Source: Dipodascopsis uninucleata var. uninucleata (lineage: Eukaryota; Ascomycota; Lipomycetes; Lipomycetales; Lipomycetaceae). Taken from it: DNA of 64,000 nt. The stretch spans positions 434,001 through 498,000 of the forward strand of contig JAJLTO010000005.1 of assembly GCA_030568195.1 (NCBI GenBank), written 5' to 3'. The notes beneath the pieces were generated by a model. The model was not told the origin of the DNA and did not search any database. It saw nothing but the letters and a program-made list of their open reading frames with translations. Positions 42,588 through 53,963 of this stretch are shown one piece after another. Every line of letters starts with the position of its first letter. Positions within the stretch are counted from its first letter, which is position 1. Both the position numbers and the translations under genes were made by a program.

Positions 42588-44906
42588 ATGGCAGAGGATG
42601 CACCGCCAGATATTCTGGAATGCGCTACATACGAAGAAATAGAGGCCAGCGTAGGTCAGCTACACGCCGAATCGGATGCGGTCAATGTGCAATTAAAGGA
42701 TATCTACAATACTCAATTATCGCCATTGTCATTCTCTCTCCAGAGACTGGATATCCTCGGTGCATCTCTAAGTAACCCGATGCAAACAGCACGGTCTTTA
42801 TCACAGGTGGTGTCAGATGCGGCGTTCGTGGCATCAAGAATTTCTCAAAAAGTTCGACAATTGGACATGGAGCAGTCGCGAGTTCAAGAAGCTCTAGATT
42901 ATGTCTCAAAAACACAAGAATTAAAGAAATGCATCATTGGTATATATGATGCCACCCAGGTTAGAGACTGGGAGTCTGTAGCACAGCATATTAATCGTGC
43001 TTCCAAACTGCCGCCTGATTTAGTACGAGGAAAGTTCGCCGAGGTCATGGTACCAACAGAAGAAAATCCAGATAGTCCCTCAATTGCACTACAAAATGCA
43101 ACGGAGACATTTGGAGCACTATTCTTGAGAGAATTCGATGCCGCGGCAAAGGAGAAGGATGTCGAGAAGATCACAAGGTTCTTTAAGTTATTTCCTTTGA
43201 TCGGAAAGGAGAAGGAGGGGCTCGACATATATGCTAAGTTTGTTTGTACTATCATTGCGAGCCAGAGCAGGCAACTCATGAGCACAAAGACAGAGGGACC
43301 ACTATTTTTTGGTATGGTTATTTCACGTCTTTTTGAAAATATTGCAACAATTGTGGACCAGCATAGCCCCATAGTAGAACGATATTATGGTCGTGGAAAG
43401 ATGCAAAGAGTAATCGAGAGAATCCAACTCGAGGCAGACACACAAGGTGGTATTATCATTGACACCTATTTTGATGAACGCAACATTAATCGTCGTTTAT
43501 CTGATATGAAAAGTTATGCATTCAGTTTTCTTGTTCAGAGCTTCATGCCCACAGGTATGGGCATGGGAATCGGTATGGGAATTAGATCCCCAAGTCCTGC
43601 CATGTCATCAGATCAAAGTAATGTCAACATTCAAAATATTGATACCTTACTTAATGAATGTGCGGTGATCATAGGAAGATGGAGTTTATATTGCAAGTTT
43701 TTGGCAATTAAATGGTGGACGCAAGAAGTAAGCACGGATTCAGTAAAAAATGAAATCTCAGCTAAGAAAACGACATCTCTAAAGATGCCACCTATAATAC
43801 CAGAAAGCAAATTATATCTCAAAGTGAATTCCAAGTTAGCTCCAGCATTTGAGTCGATGGCCACTTTTTTTTTCCGGCGATCTGTTGAGAAGGCCTTCCA
43901 ATTGGATGAGTCTCCCAATTTAGCAAAGCTTCCTCCTGAGCCTTCGCCAACATCGCCTTTGATCACGTCGGCAATAGATGACGTTATGTACGTCCTTAAT
44001 GCCGTCCTCGAGCGCTCCGTATCTACAGGACATTCGAGATTAATTCGTAATGTTGTCAGCAATGTTCGAAGAGTTTTAGAGTCAGATTTAGTTGGTATGA
44101 TTCAGCGGAAGATGAGAGACGAAACATACCCAAAGGCAGGAACGTCTGGAAATCAAACTTATCAACCGCCACCAGTAGATAAGGTTAATGGGTTTTTGGT
44201 CTTGCTCAACAATCTTGATGTTGCAACTGAATATATTGAACGTATAATATCGACTGTCGTAGCATCCTGTGGAGACGGTGATGTCGTATCAGTCGTTCCT
44301 TTTGGTGATGAGCATAACGCGGTGGTTAGCTCTCTAAAAAGCTTGAGCACGTCGTTCGATTCTCGTGTTAAAGAGCTTTTACAGGACGGTACGCAAGTGA
44401 TATTTGTTCAAGTCATCAAGCCACGGATCAGACCACTGATATCAGAGTGCTTCAAAGATACAGTGTACATATCTCAGGGATCTGGCAGAGATGTGGACGA
44501 CGAGGACCTGTCACAACAACAAGCAGATCTTGTTAGACTACGATTTTCCTATGGATGGGACGCTTTGATGCATCCAATCCGTAAAATTTTGACAGAAAGA
44601 AATTATTCCAGACTTCTTATCCTAACGAGCGAAAGTGTTTCATCTATACTAGAAAAGCGGATTTGGGCAATGTCTGGCCGTGTTAACGAGTTGGGTGCTA
44701 TTCAGCTTGAGCGTGATGTTGCTGGTATTATCTCACATGTTTCTCAGGGCAAATGGTATTCTCTCCGTGAAAAGTTTGTACGTGTTGCTCAAATTGTAAT
44801 GGCAATTGGTCTTGACGAGCAAGAGATTGAAGCTGGTGGTATTGACTGGGTTCTCACTGAAGAGGAGAGGAAACGAGCTGCTTCGATTAGAATAGATGAT
44901 ATGTAA
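42588..44906 (+). CDS. COG4: Conserved oligomeric Golgi complex subunit 4
   Basis: Intronless, 772 residues. The N-terminal coiled-coil region (YEEIEASVGQLHAESDAVNV) is followed by the COG4 block ELKKCIIGIYDATQVRDWES, AAQ-like VAQHINRASKLPPDLVRGKF, then VEKITRFFKLFPLIGKEKEG and KFVCTIIASQSRQLM, all typical of the family. The C-terminal half (VNGFLVLLNNLDVATEYIER, FSYGWDALMHPIRKIL) keeps the conserved E/D-domain helices. COG tethers retrograde vesicles within the Golgi. A short Met/Gly-rich insert (MPTGMGMGIGMGIRSPSP) near residue 320 is species-specific. Length fits the family; the gene looks intact. Confidence 0.92.
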   Translation: MAEDAPPDILECATYEEIEASVGQLHAESDAVNVQLKDIYNTQLSPLSFSLQRLDILGASLSNPMQTARSLSQVVSDAAFVASRISQKVRQLDMEQSRVQEALDYVSKTQELKKCIIGIYDATQVRDWESVAQHINRASKLPPDLVRGKFAEVMVPTEENPDSPSIALQNATETFGALFLREFDAAAKEKDVEKITRFFKLFPLIGKEKEGLDIYAKFVCTIIASQSRQLMSTKTEGPLFFGMVISRLFENIATIVDQHSPIVERYYGRGKMQRVIERIQLEADTQGGIIIDTYFDERNINRRLSDMKSYAFSFLVQSFMPTGMGMGIGMGIRSPSPAMSSDQSNVNIQNIDTLLNECAVIIGRWSLYCKFLAIKWWTQEVSTDSVKNEISAKKTTSLKMPPIIPESKLYLKVNSKLAPAFESMATFFFRRSVEKAFQLDESPNLAKLPPEPSPTSPLITSAIDDVMYVLNAVLERSVSTGHSRLIRNVVSNVRRVLESDLVGMIQRKMRDETYPKAGTSGNQTYQPPPVDKVNGFLVLLNNLDVATEYIERIISTVVASCGDGDVVSVVPFGDEHNAVVSSLKSLSTSFDSRVKELLQDGTQVIFVQVIKPRIRPLISECFKDTVYISQGSGRDVDDEDLSQQQADLVRLRFSYGWDALMHPIRKILTERNYSRLLILTSESVSSILEKRIWAMSGRVNELGAIQLERDVAGIISHVSQGKWYSLREKFVRVAQIVMAIGLDEQEIEAGGIDWVLTEEERKRAASIRIDDM

Positions 44907-45317
44907 ATAATTGCATCAGCAAAACTAAATACTTGCTCCTTTTAATATTAAATACCGGTAATTGTCGCGTTGAAATAATGGATTAATTTTGCATTTTAAA
45001 CAGCTAAGTTTAAAGTTGAAGTTCAGTATATTTCGGTTTTCTGTCCAGATAGAAGAGCATTTAGAACTTTAAAAAATGCGCGGCTCAAATATATACAGGC
45101 GCTTCTGATCCACAAGAGAATTTTTCAATGACACACATTCGCATATTGTCCTCGTTAGTACTCAGTAGTGAATTACATGTTGTGTCTGCACTTGCTGCGC
45201 ATTTAAAGTGTAGTTAAAAAATTTAGCTCAATATTACTCAAGACGGGGTCGTTTTTGCTAAACAGACGCCTCTACCTGATAACGATCCGGCATCTTAGGT
45301 GGTTCCCGTCCTTATAC
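44907..45317. promoter_or_regulatory. Spacer and leader of SUA5
   Basis: 411 bp. A 9-codon upstream frame (45177-45206) lies in it, and the SUA5 frame is open from a TTG at 45255. Confidence 0.45.
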
Positions 45318-46523
45318 ATGATGTCATCTTCATCTGATAGTTCACGCTGGGAAACGAGGGTCCTTCCAGTTCATGCCGAGGATATCAAATTTGGACCGAA
45401 GGATGAAATTCCAACCATTGATAGCCAAACTGAGACTTATAAAAATTTGAATGAGGCTGTTAATATACTGAAGACAGCAGCAGGTCCGGTGGCCTTTCCA
45501 ACTGAAACTGTTTATGGTCTTGGTGCGTCAGCACTATCTACCAATGCAGTACGTCAAATTTTTGCTGCTAAGAATAGACCATCAGATAATCCTCTGATTG
45601 TACATGTTAGTTCTTTGAATCAACTAGAACGTGTATTGCACACTAAAGTTCCGAAGATCTATGATCCTCTGATTGAAAAATTTTGGCCTGGTCCATTGAC
45701 GATCATCCTACCTTTGCCAGAAGATACTCAAAAAGATGGCTCGCCAATACTTTCCCCAGCTTGTACTCCTGGACAGAGCACATTCGGAGTCCGGATGCCT
45801 TCAAACGTCATTAGTAGATCACTGATTGCATTATCTGACCTTCCGCTAGCTGCTCCGTCGGCTAATGCTTCCACGAAGCCTAGTCCTACAAGGGCTGAAC
45901 ATGTTTATGAGGACATGAATGGAAGAATACCAATAATTCTTGATGGAGGCTCTACTGACTGTTCTGTTGGATTAGAGAGTACTGTGGTTGATGGTACAGT
46001 GACCCCACCCGCTGTTTTAAGGCCCGGTGGTGTTACTATTGAAGCTATAAGAAGTGCTGGAGGTGATTTATGGAAGGACGTCATCACAGGAAAAAGCGAG
46101 GCTGGCAAGAACGAAGCTGTTCGTACGCCCGGAATGAAATATCGTCATTATTCGCCGAGGGCTCGCGTAATTACATTCATTGGTGATGGAAATGGATGTA
46201 ATGGTGCGATCACAGAGTTCTTGACTCGAGTAGAACCTGGAATTGTCATAGGATTACTGCAGTCAAAATACTTCGATCATACACTGTGGGACGATAGCCT
46301 CCAGTCAAAATTGAATTTCTGTGAGAACTTGGGAACGACTGGACCTGAAATCTCACACAATATTTTCTCTGCCCTTCGAAATTTCGACAAAAGAAATGTT
46401 GATGTAATCTTAGTAGAAGGTGTAGATGAGAGCGATGAGGGTGCTGCTATTATGAATAGATTACGGAAGGCATCGAGTGAGATATTTGAAAATGGCAAAC
46501 ATATCAAAAAGACGGATCATTAA
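45318..46523 (+). CDS. SUA5: Threonylcarbamoyl-AMP synthase (YrdC/Sua5 family)
   Basis: Intronless, 401 residues from the first ATG (MMSSSSDSS). The YrdC domain covers about residues 45-240: GPVAFPTETVYGLGASAL, IFAAKNRPSDNPLIVHVSS, FWPGPLTIILPLP, APSANASTKPSPT and GLESTVVDGTVTPPAVLRPG. The extra Sua5 domain follows after the linker with MKYRHYSPRARVITF and ends in NRLRKASSEIFENG. The enzyme makes the TC-AMP used for the t6A37 modification of ANN-decoding tRNAs, in cytosol and mitochondria. Upstream, the same frame runs on without a stop from a TTG at 45255 through a basic segment (see findings). Convergent with PMR1. Confidence 0.95.
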   Translation: MMSSSSDSSRWETRVLPVHAEDIKFGPKDEIPTIDSQTETYKNLNEAVNILKTAAGPVAFPTETVYGLGASALSTNAVRQIFAAKNRPSDNPLIVHVSSLNQLERVLHTKVPKIYDPLIEKFWPGPLTIILPLPEDTQKDGSPILSPACTPGQSTFGVRMPSNVISRSLIALSDLPLAAPSANASTKPSPTRAEHVYEDMNGRIPIILDGGSTDCSVGLESTVVDGTVTPPAVLRPGGVTIEAIRSAGGDLWKDVITGKSEAGKNEAVRTPGMKYRHYSPRARVITFIGDGNGCNGAITEFLTRVEPGIVIGLLQSKYFDHTLWDDSLQSKLNFCENLGTTGPEISHNIFSALRNFDKRNVDVILVEGVDESDEGAAIMNRLRKASSEIFENGKHIKKTDH

Positions 46524-47262
46524 GGTGTTCTCCTCAAATGCTCATTTTTCGTGTATTTACTTGATTGTATATAGATTCATAAAGTGAAAAGGCTTTTGTT
46601 TGTGGAGTTAGGAGAATATGTAAAGTTAGTCCACGATTTTGCAATGAATGACTTTTCAGTCGAATTATAAACTAATTATTAATGATGTGTTCTCATAAAT
46701 ATCGTTATGACAACTTACATCGTAAGAGAAGAACTTAACTGTAAACCAATTAGTATTAGTGATGTACCTAGAATTAGGTATTCTTATCACAGAAGATATA
46801 TATAATGATTAGGATACTAATACAAAACTTTTGATTGAGACGCTTGAAATTACATCCACGGCAAAATATAAAGATCCAAAGGGGAAGTAATCAGATTTAC
46901 TTTGATAATACTAAAATATCAAACATAAAGAAACTAATTTATAGAAAAATGATAATTGCTTTGCTATGTAATTTTTTCACATATATCTAACATTATAAAA
47001 TCTTGATCAAACTTCAATTATACTTAATATCATTAGTTTCTTTCTTCAACCAATATATAGCTTTCCATGTTATATAACATTATACTTATAATAACAAAAT
47101 GAGTGTGTTATATAAACTAACAGCATTAAGGTCAACTGCATAGTTCCAGAGCATTCTTCTGGATGAGCCGATAATGATGAATTGATAATGTGTTGAATAG
47201 ACGAATGCCATGGGATGAGATGCTGATATACAAGATGTAAACTAAAAGATGCGTCGATGAAT
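46524..47262. other. Convergent AT-rich spacer
   Basis: 739 bp between the 3' ends of SUA5 and PMR1; no gene, nothing beyond AT-rich runs. Confidence 0.5.
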
Positions 47263-50200
47263 TTACACATTTACACTATAACCACTGACCCATCCTTTGC
47301 GTCTGGAAAGGTACTTTCTCAGTTCATCAACCCATAAAACAGAACTTCCGATTGCAGTCAAAGTGAGAAGATCTAACAAGCTCAGTGCTTCTGTCTGGAA
47401 AACATGCTGAAAGAATGGGACATATATGACACAAAGCTGTCCGATTAAAGATCCTCCGACTGCCATATTAAAAATTTTATTCGACCAAATACCAATTTCA
47501 AAAACACTCTTTGATTCATTTCGACATGCAAGTGCATTAAACATATCAAACAATACGAAGCAAGTGAATGTCATAGTAGTGTCGCGAGATGTAACGACGT
47601 TGTCATGCATTTCAGTGATAAACACTATCAGAGTACCAGCGAAAATAACCGCAGCAGCTGTCAAAGTTCGTTTAAACAGCTTCGAAGTCAATATCTTTGC
47701 ATTTCGTTGTCGTGGTGGCCTAGTCATGATAGCAGAATCGACTGGCTCTACACCTAATGACTGGGCTGGTGGACCATCCATCAAAATATTAATCCAAAGA
47801 ATCTGCATAGCATTGAGTGGATTTGGAAGTCCAAATGCCGTAGCTAAAGCAACGAGTGAAAGTGCTGCTATGGAAGTGGAGAGTTGAAACGTCAAGAAAT
47901 TTTGGATATTTGAAAATATTGCTTTGCCTTCTTCAATAGCAGACAATATAGTGGAAAAATCATCATCTGTAAGAACCATATCTGCAGCTTCCTTTGCTAC
48001 ATCTGTACCCATATTACCCATACTGATACCAATGTCAGCCATCTTGAGTGCGGGTGCATCGTTCACACCATCTCCAGTCATTGCAACTACGTCACCACGA
48101 GCCTGTAAGGCGCGCACAATCTTCATCTTATGTTCTGGAGTAGCGCGAGCGACAACACTTACATTTCTAAGAAGATCTTGGATTCCCATCTCGTTGAGCT
48201 CATTGATAGTATCACCTCTAACAACAGATTTGTCCACTCCTTCAGCATTGACACCACCAAACATAGGAATACCGATTTTGCGAGCAATTGTTCCAGCTGT
48301 CATTTCACTATCACCAGTAATCATAATAACCTTGACACCGCCCTGCGCCAGACGCCAAATGGAGCGAGAAACGTGCGGTCTAGGAGGATCGAACATACCC
48401 ATTAGGCCCGTGAAGGTGAGATTTGAAGGATTTTCTGTTGTATCGCCCGTTCCAATCGCAAAGGATAATATGCGGAGTCCATCTTTTGCCATCGCATTAG
48501 CGGCAGAAATGATCTTCTGCTTGGTAGTTGCATCAAGTATAATAGTCTGATTGTTGCTAGTTAAATAACTTGTACAGAACTCAAGGACAACTTCAAAAGC
48601 CCCTTTGACGTGAATAGCAGCAGTTCCTGGAGTAGACTCATCTCCTATTCTCGAAGCAACTGCCATCCACTTTCGGCTAGAAGAGAAAGGTGTCTCGTGC
48701 ACACGCTTTCTAGTTGGTCTAATGTCCTCCATACCAAATTTTTCTAAAACTTCACATAGGGCAACATCTGTTGGAGGCCCGTGATATTTTCGCTGCTCCT
48801 CGACGTAAACTGAGTTATTGCAGTTTGAACCAACAATCAAACTGTTTATAATAGCATAATTATCATTAGTCGACATCCCATCCTTGACGTCGAGTGCTTC
48901 AGCCAATCCTACAGTCCAGATCTTTGTAACTGTCATATGATTTTCTGTAAGAGTACCAGTCTTGTCACTGCAGATAATATTAACACAGCCTAGCGTTTCA
49001 ACTGATGGCAAACGACGCATGATGGCACGTCTCTTGGCCATTCTAAGAACGCCAAGGGCAAGTGTAACAGTAACGATGATAGGAAGACCCTCTGGAATGG
49101 CCGCCACAGCAAGAGAGACACCAATAGTAAACATTTCCAACCAGGAACGGCCCTGAAAAACCCCAATAAGACAAATACATCCAATAACGGCGAAAGAAAG
49201 ATAAGACAGGTCCTTTCCAAGCTTATCCATGCTTTGCTGGAGTGGAGTCTTGGGCTTCTCAATGCTTGACATCATAGAGAAGACAGACCCAAATTCTGTC
49301 AAACGTCCAATACCAATAACAATTCCTTTCCCGCGACCATCTCTGACAAGGGTGCCCATAAATCCACAAGATATTCTTTCGTTAACAGGTACAACAGTCA
49401 CATATTTGCTCATATCGACAGGTTCAGAAGTCTTCTGAACTGGCCGATTCTCGCCAGTTAAATTTGATTCATCTATCTGAAGTCCGACAGCTTCCGTTAT
49501 TCTGACGTCAGCTGGAATCCTATCTCCAACAGAAAAGGACACTAGGTCTCCAGGTACCAGATTAGTCGCAAGTGTAGTCATAGTTGTTCGACCCCTGATA
49601 AGGTGCGCATTGGGAGGCATCAATCTATTTAGTGCCTCCAAAGACTTCTCCGAGCGATATTCTTGTACAAATCCAACTATTCAATGAGTCAGCATGATCA
49701 CTGCAATTCCAATATCTTCTTAGAAATCTGTTCTTTCATTAAGTTCACCAGTATATGCCAAACCTGTTCTACAACTTGTCAAAGTGAAGTTCTAGTTATT
49801 GGTTAGAGTATGAGACTTCTCCGTGGCATACCAAGCTTTTGATTCTCTCAAAGGACTAAGCAATTAAATTGATAAAATCAATATGATCCTAATCAATCAA
49901 TTGCATCAATTAATTTAAAATCATTTTAAGTCCAAAGTTCAGCGAGCAAGCGATCATTATATTATGCTTAGTATTCAATGCCCCAGTATGTCCATCTCTA
50001 CTCAAACTAGATATCACAAATCTCATTATAGAACTACCACGTTCGCAAAATATCAAGACAAATCCCCAAATGTATGATGTGAGTCACTTATTCTTTATCA
50101 AAACTCACCAGTAATAACAATAAAAATAGCGAGAGAAATCGATATCGCGTCATCAAAGTTGCCCATAATAAAGGATACCACAGCCGAACCAAAAAGTAAT

Positions 50201-50451
50201 AAAATAAGTGGATTCTCGTAGAACTGCTGTAGGAACTTAGTCACTATATTTTCTTTCTCGTTACTTTCAAGCTCATTAGTTCCATGGATACCACGTCGAT
50301 ACGCTGCGTCCTGCGCTGATTCAATACCCTGTTCTAGAGATGTATGTAGTCTGGCTGCCGTTTCTTTTGTCGATAGCCCACAGTACACCAATGATGGTGA
50401 CTGAGCAGCCACCCCACCAGACATATCAGACAATGGAATAGAAGATTCCAT
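47263..50451 (-). CDS. PMR1: Golgi Ca2+/Mn2+ P-type ATPase
   Basis: Two exons on the minus strand, 50109-50451 and 47263-49676, 918 residues. The 432-nt intron joins [10 protein letters not shown] to [16 protein letters not shown], contiguous in all homologues. Landmarks: [15 protein letters not shown] (cytoplasmic N-domain), actuator motif TGEN, PEGLP in helix 4, the phosphorylation site [14 protein letters not shown] at about residue 350, KGAFE in the nucleotide domain, [33 protein letters not shown] and helix-6 [16 protein letters not shown]. The KGA...E and [10 protein letters not shown] patterns mark the SPCA/PMR1 branch rather than PMCA. It loads the Golgi with Ca and Mn for glycosylation. 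A single Ca site is expected; no EF-hand is seen. Confidence 0.95.
49677..50108 (-). other. Long PMR1 intron
   Basis: 432 nt, GTGAGT donor and GAATAG acceptor. At least four times the size of most introns in the window. No snoRNA or extra exon was recognised in it, but an alternative donor-like GGTATGCC lies within. Confidence 0.85.
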
Positions 50452-51306
50452 TTCTTGTTTTATCTTCTCCTATTTCCAACTTGAAGAGTCTTCAATTTCA
50501 AGCCACTTGTTATCTCTGTCTTTTTCTCTCTCCAGATACGCCTTACGTGCTCTCTGCTCCTTAAACTGTGTAGTCCTTTTTAAGTGAGTGTCCCTACAAA
50601 TTTTAGCTTGCTTTCCGTTGCACAATACTTTCATAGGGAAAGGGGTTGTGCAACCATCTCGCTGTCTTCAGTATGACGGATGCCCAGCCTCCGGTCAACA
50701 CAGCCAAAAAAACAATTGTGTCTGTTGACAGATAAATCGTAGAGAATGCTACTTACTACTTTAATAAATCAAGTTCAGATGGTTAGAAATGCTATTACTA
50801 TAATCCTACACTGCTTTTATTAACTGAAGTGTTCTGTGTCCGACTATCTGGTCAGAAGGTAATGAAAGCATGAGCGAGGTATAGCTTTAGATAGCAATGC
50901 CAGGATACAGCAAAATTTCTTATTTATCATATCTGAAAGTCTTCTAAGTGTAATTAAAACCGCAAATATGAATCTGTAGTGTAATATGTCCTACGTTATA
51001 CAGATTGAATTTAGTATAATTATATCTTATCTGAATATATATTAACAACATTTTGTATTCTACATTCATTAATATCTAAATCTAGAGCAAGATGACTGAG
51101 CTGCTAGTTGATTCTGAACAAATTCACAGAAGTATCGCCTGTAGTGATTAGAGTAAATCAACGGAAAACAAGATATCACACTTAAGAGCGTAGCTAAATA
51201 TTGATATGTATCGAACACCAAACAATTTTACCCGACTAAAGTTCTTAAAAGTATGATATTATATGAGCAAATGACATGAGATCATTGCCAAAAAAAAAAA
51301 TCAGAT
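50452..51306. other. Spacer between PMR1 start and ISC1 end
   Basis: 855 bp. The right end is the PMR1 promoter reading leftward into the gene; it holds an imperfect inverted pair GTCAACA/TGTTGAC at about 50693-50729. The rest is AT-rich. Confidence 0.45.
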
Positions 51307-52860
51307 TCACGTCGCACCAAAATCATCCTTCATAGGGCGACTAGATATACTAGCACTAACACTCTTTCGTACAAATGTTGCGTCGTCCGGCGCAGATGTC
51401 GACATAACAAGACCAAGTTCCCAGGAGACTTCTTCTTCAAACTCCTGCAAAGTGCGCAGCTCAAATCTTCCAAACAAAAATCCTATGAGTCCGTCTATTA
51501 CACCGGTAACAGCGATTACTACTGAACCAAGAAGAACAAGGAAAACGGGCCATCCTTTACTTATCCAGAAGCATCCAATGTGCAATGCAATCAAGGCTAC
51601 CACACTTACCCAAAAATGTAGTAATCGCCAAAACTGCTGAGCAACAGCAGTGGGTCTATAACTTGCAATTGTAGTGAGAATAGAATTGTAGTTATCAACA
51701 GCAAATTGTATCGGCCGTCTTTCTTCTCTATATTGCTGGAGTCCTGAGTTGAGTATTTCAGGGACTTGAGGAACCATACGAATTTTCACCATTAACCCAA
51801 AGTGGTCGGAGGCAGAGCAGCCCAGCCCTGGAACTGGATCAACAAAAGCAACGCTAATATCATCAATGTCAGATATTCCAGGTGCATGGAAGCAATAATC
51901 AAGTCGTTGGGCTTCTGATATATGACGATCAGCTCGCCAAGTATTAAGCTGCGAATCACAAGTAACACCTAATATCTTAATCTGCTGTTCAGGCGTTAAT
52001 GACGCTACATCTATATCATCTGGCTCTATTCCTCTGAATGTTGTCCAACTATCACGTAATCCTGCTCGTTGCGTAAGCAACTCGTAAGTTAGACTGCCAG
52101 GACGTGAATTGAAATCACCCACCGCCAATACTAGGTGACCTCTTTCAACTGCCGCACGAATCTGCCTCGCCATCTGCCACGCCTGGAGAGTTCTGTGACA
52201 AACATAAGATGCATCACCCGGACCATAGGGAGCATGCATATGAGTATTGAAGAGCTCTATAGGAACACCACTTGGATGGCGAATCACAGCCGTTGCGATG
52301 CCTTTACCCACATACCAATCACCACGAAAGAATGCACTAGGACGACCGTTGATTGTATACGGCTGCATATTTGCTGACTCCATGGGAAAGCGAGACATGA
52401 TAACTAGACCGGAGCCTGCAAGCATACCACTATAAAAGTACTTCACATAAGGAAATTTCTTCTTATTCCGGCGGATGATGTATGAAAAATCACTAGACAC
52501 CCAGCATTCTTGAAGAGCGACAATATCCGCGTCTGATTTTGACAGCTGATCTGCAATATATCTCATACGCTGTTCTCTGTATTTGGAAACAAACTTCAGA
52601 CCCCTATTAAATAATAATTATACTGTTATTAACAATCTATACTTGTAATAAGTTTTCTATATAAGCTGTTCTGCTACCGATCTACTTTTGTGAACTTACC
52701 AGCAGTTTAGAGTCAATAGCTTGAAGGACAAGCCATCTGCAATCGAGCGTTCATTCATACTGACAGCTGTACAAATTGAACTTTTCAAGTTTGGTATATC
52801 ACTCTCGATATGCCGAACACCTTGGCTCTTTGTCTTTGATTTCTTACTTCGATTTCTCAT
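51307..52860 (-). CDS. ISC1: Inositol phosphosphingolipid phospholipase C (neutral sphingomyelinase type)
   Basis: Two exons on the minus strand, 52700-52860 and 51307-52603, 485 residues; the 96-nt intron joins LLTLNCW to GLKFVSKYREQR, as in homologues. Endonuclease/exonuclease/phosphatase fold: catalytic Glu in IVALQECW, GLVIMSRFPM, NTHMHAPY, GDFNSRPGS and the terminal SASDHFGLMVKI with Asp-His. The C-terminus has two membrane helices (WVSVVALIALHIGCFWIS and FLVLLGSVVIAVTGVIDG). The enzyme releases ceramides from complex sphingolipids at ER and mitochondria. It is 8 residues longer than yeast Isc1 by my count and appears complete. Confidence 0.93.
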
Positions 52861-53489
52861 AAAACAATAGAAAATCAGATATTACTGAGTAGTATATGCC
52901 TTGAAAGTACATCGTTCCTAACTCAGCAGGAAAATACGGGTTGGGGTAATTACTAACGGCTTTCATACAATATTATAATATATAAACTATTAAATCAAAT
53001 TTACTGTATGTGTATGCTACAATATGAAATTCTTACAGTCAATGATATTCCATTGAAAAAATCGAATATAAAAAAAGAGCAAACATAAACATATTAACAC
53101 CATAACCAGACTCAAAAAGTTCATGACACGAACATAATCCAGAGGATCTGCTACCTTTTTCCAGCGTACTAACATAGCTATTCTAACACAGCATAATTTT
53201 TATGATAAACAGCAAGCACTCATAACAATAGAAATGAACACAGAACAAACAATCCTATATAGAACAGACCATTTAATTCGAGACTGAAGTAAACCATCAT
53301 AAATACAATTTTAGATGCGGATGTTTCCATGTATATGTTGGAGAAAAAAACTGCATATAAACAAGTTCTTCCAAAAAGTTCAGAAGAAATATAGCTCTAT
53401 AATCAAGGTCATAAAATAATGTACTGACAAGGAAAAATCAGCATCACAAGTAAATACATAGCCAGAAAAATATCCATTCATCGGCAAGC
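52861..53489. other. Spacer, ISC1 promoter side
   Basis: 629 bp, AT-rich, no coding signal; includes the 3' end region of the small membrane protein gene to the right. Confidence 0.45.
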
Positions 53490-53963
53490 TTAGTAGTTGC
53501 TGCTATAGTTGTAGTGACTCTGCGGTGGGTGGCCGGAAACACGGTTCATCTCAATTGGCTCTTCCTTAAGAGGCTGATAAGTCGTCCGATTGTTGTTAAT
53601 AGCAGGCATAGGTGGCAGACCCGACGATGGAGGCCCAGTATAATAAGGAGAGTACTGAGGAACCTGATAGTTGCCATTTGGGAGCGGCGCTCCAGATCGT
53701 GAACGACTGCTCTTTCTGCAACAGCATGTGCAGCAGCTCGCACAAATAGCGCAAGTAGCCTGCGCACCACAAAGAATTATTCTCAATAACCAAGCGATCA
53801 GAGAAAGAGCTAAATTATTTAAGAGAAAGAGGAGAACACAATTAGCAAAGGACTATATCAGCAAATAAATAATTTCAGTTGCGATATCTCCAGACTACTT
53901 ACCAATGCATACGGCAATGACTATGCCAACAATTGCAATGATCTTGCAAGCTTTGTTATCCAT
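53490..53963 (-). CDS. Small cysteine-rich single-pass membrane protein
   Basis: Two exons on the minus strand, 53903-53963 and 53490-53809, 126 residues; the 93-nt intron (GTAAGT, TTTAG) splits an Ala codon inside the membrane helix. The protein begins MDNKACK, then one helix (IIAIVGIVIAVCIALSLIAW), then a juxtamembrane cysteine cluster (CGAQATCAICASCCTCCCRK) with nine cysteines in about 20 residues, suited to palmitoylation, a basic stretch RSRS and a Pro/Tyr/Asn-rich tail. This layout is common among fungal plasma-membrane or endosomal adaptors, but I know no function for it. Without the splice the N-terminal helix would be lost. It lies next to an RCR-family gene of similar size and layout. 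Confidence 0.75.

Noticed and set aside
45255-45257. TTG as the annotated start of SUA5
   Set aside because: Not used as the main start because the ATG at 45318 gives the usual family N-terminus; the extension is reported as a finding instead.
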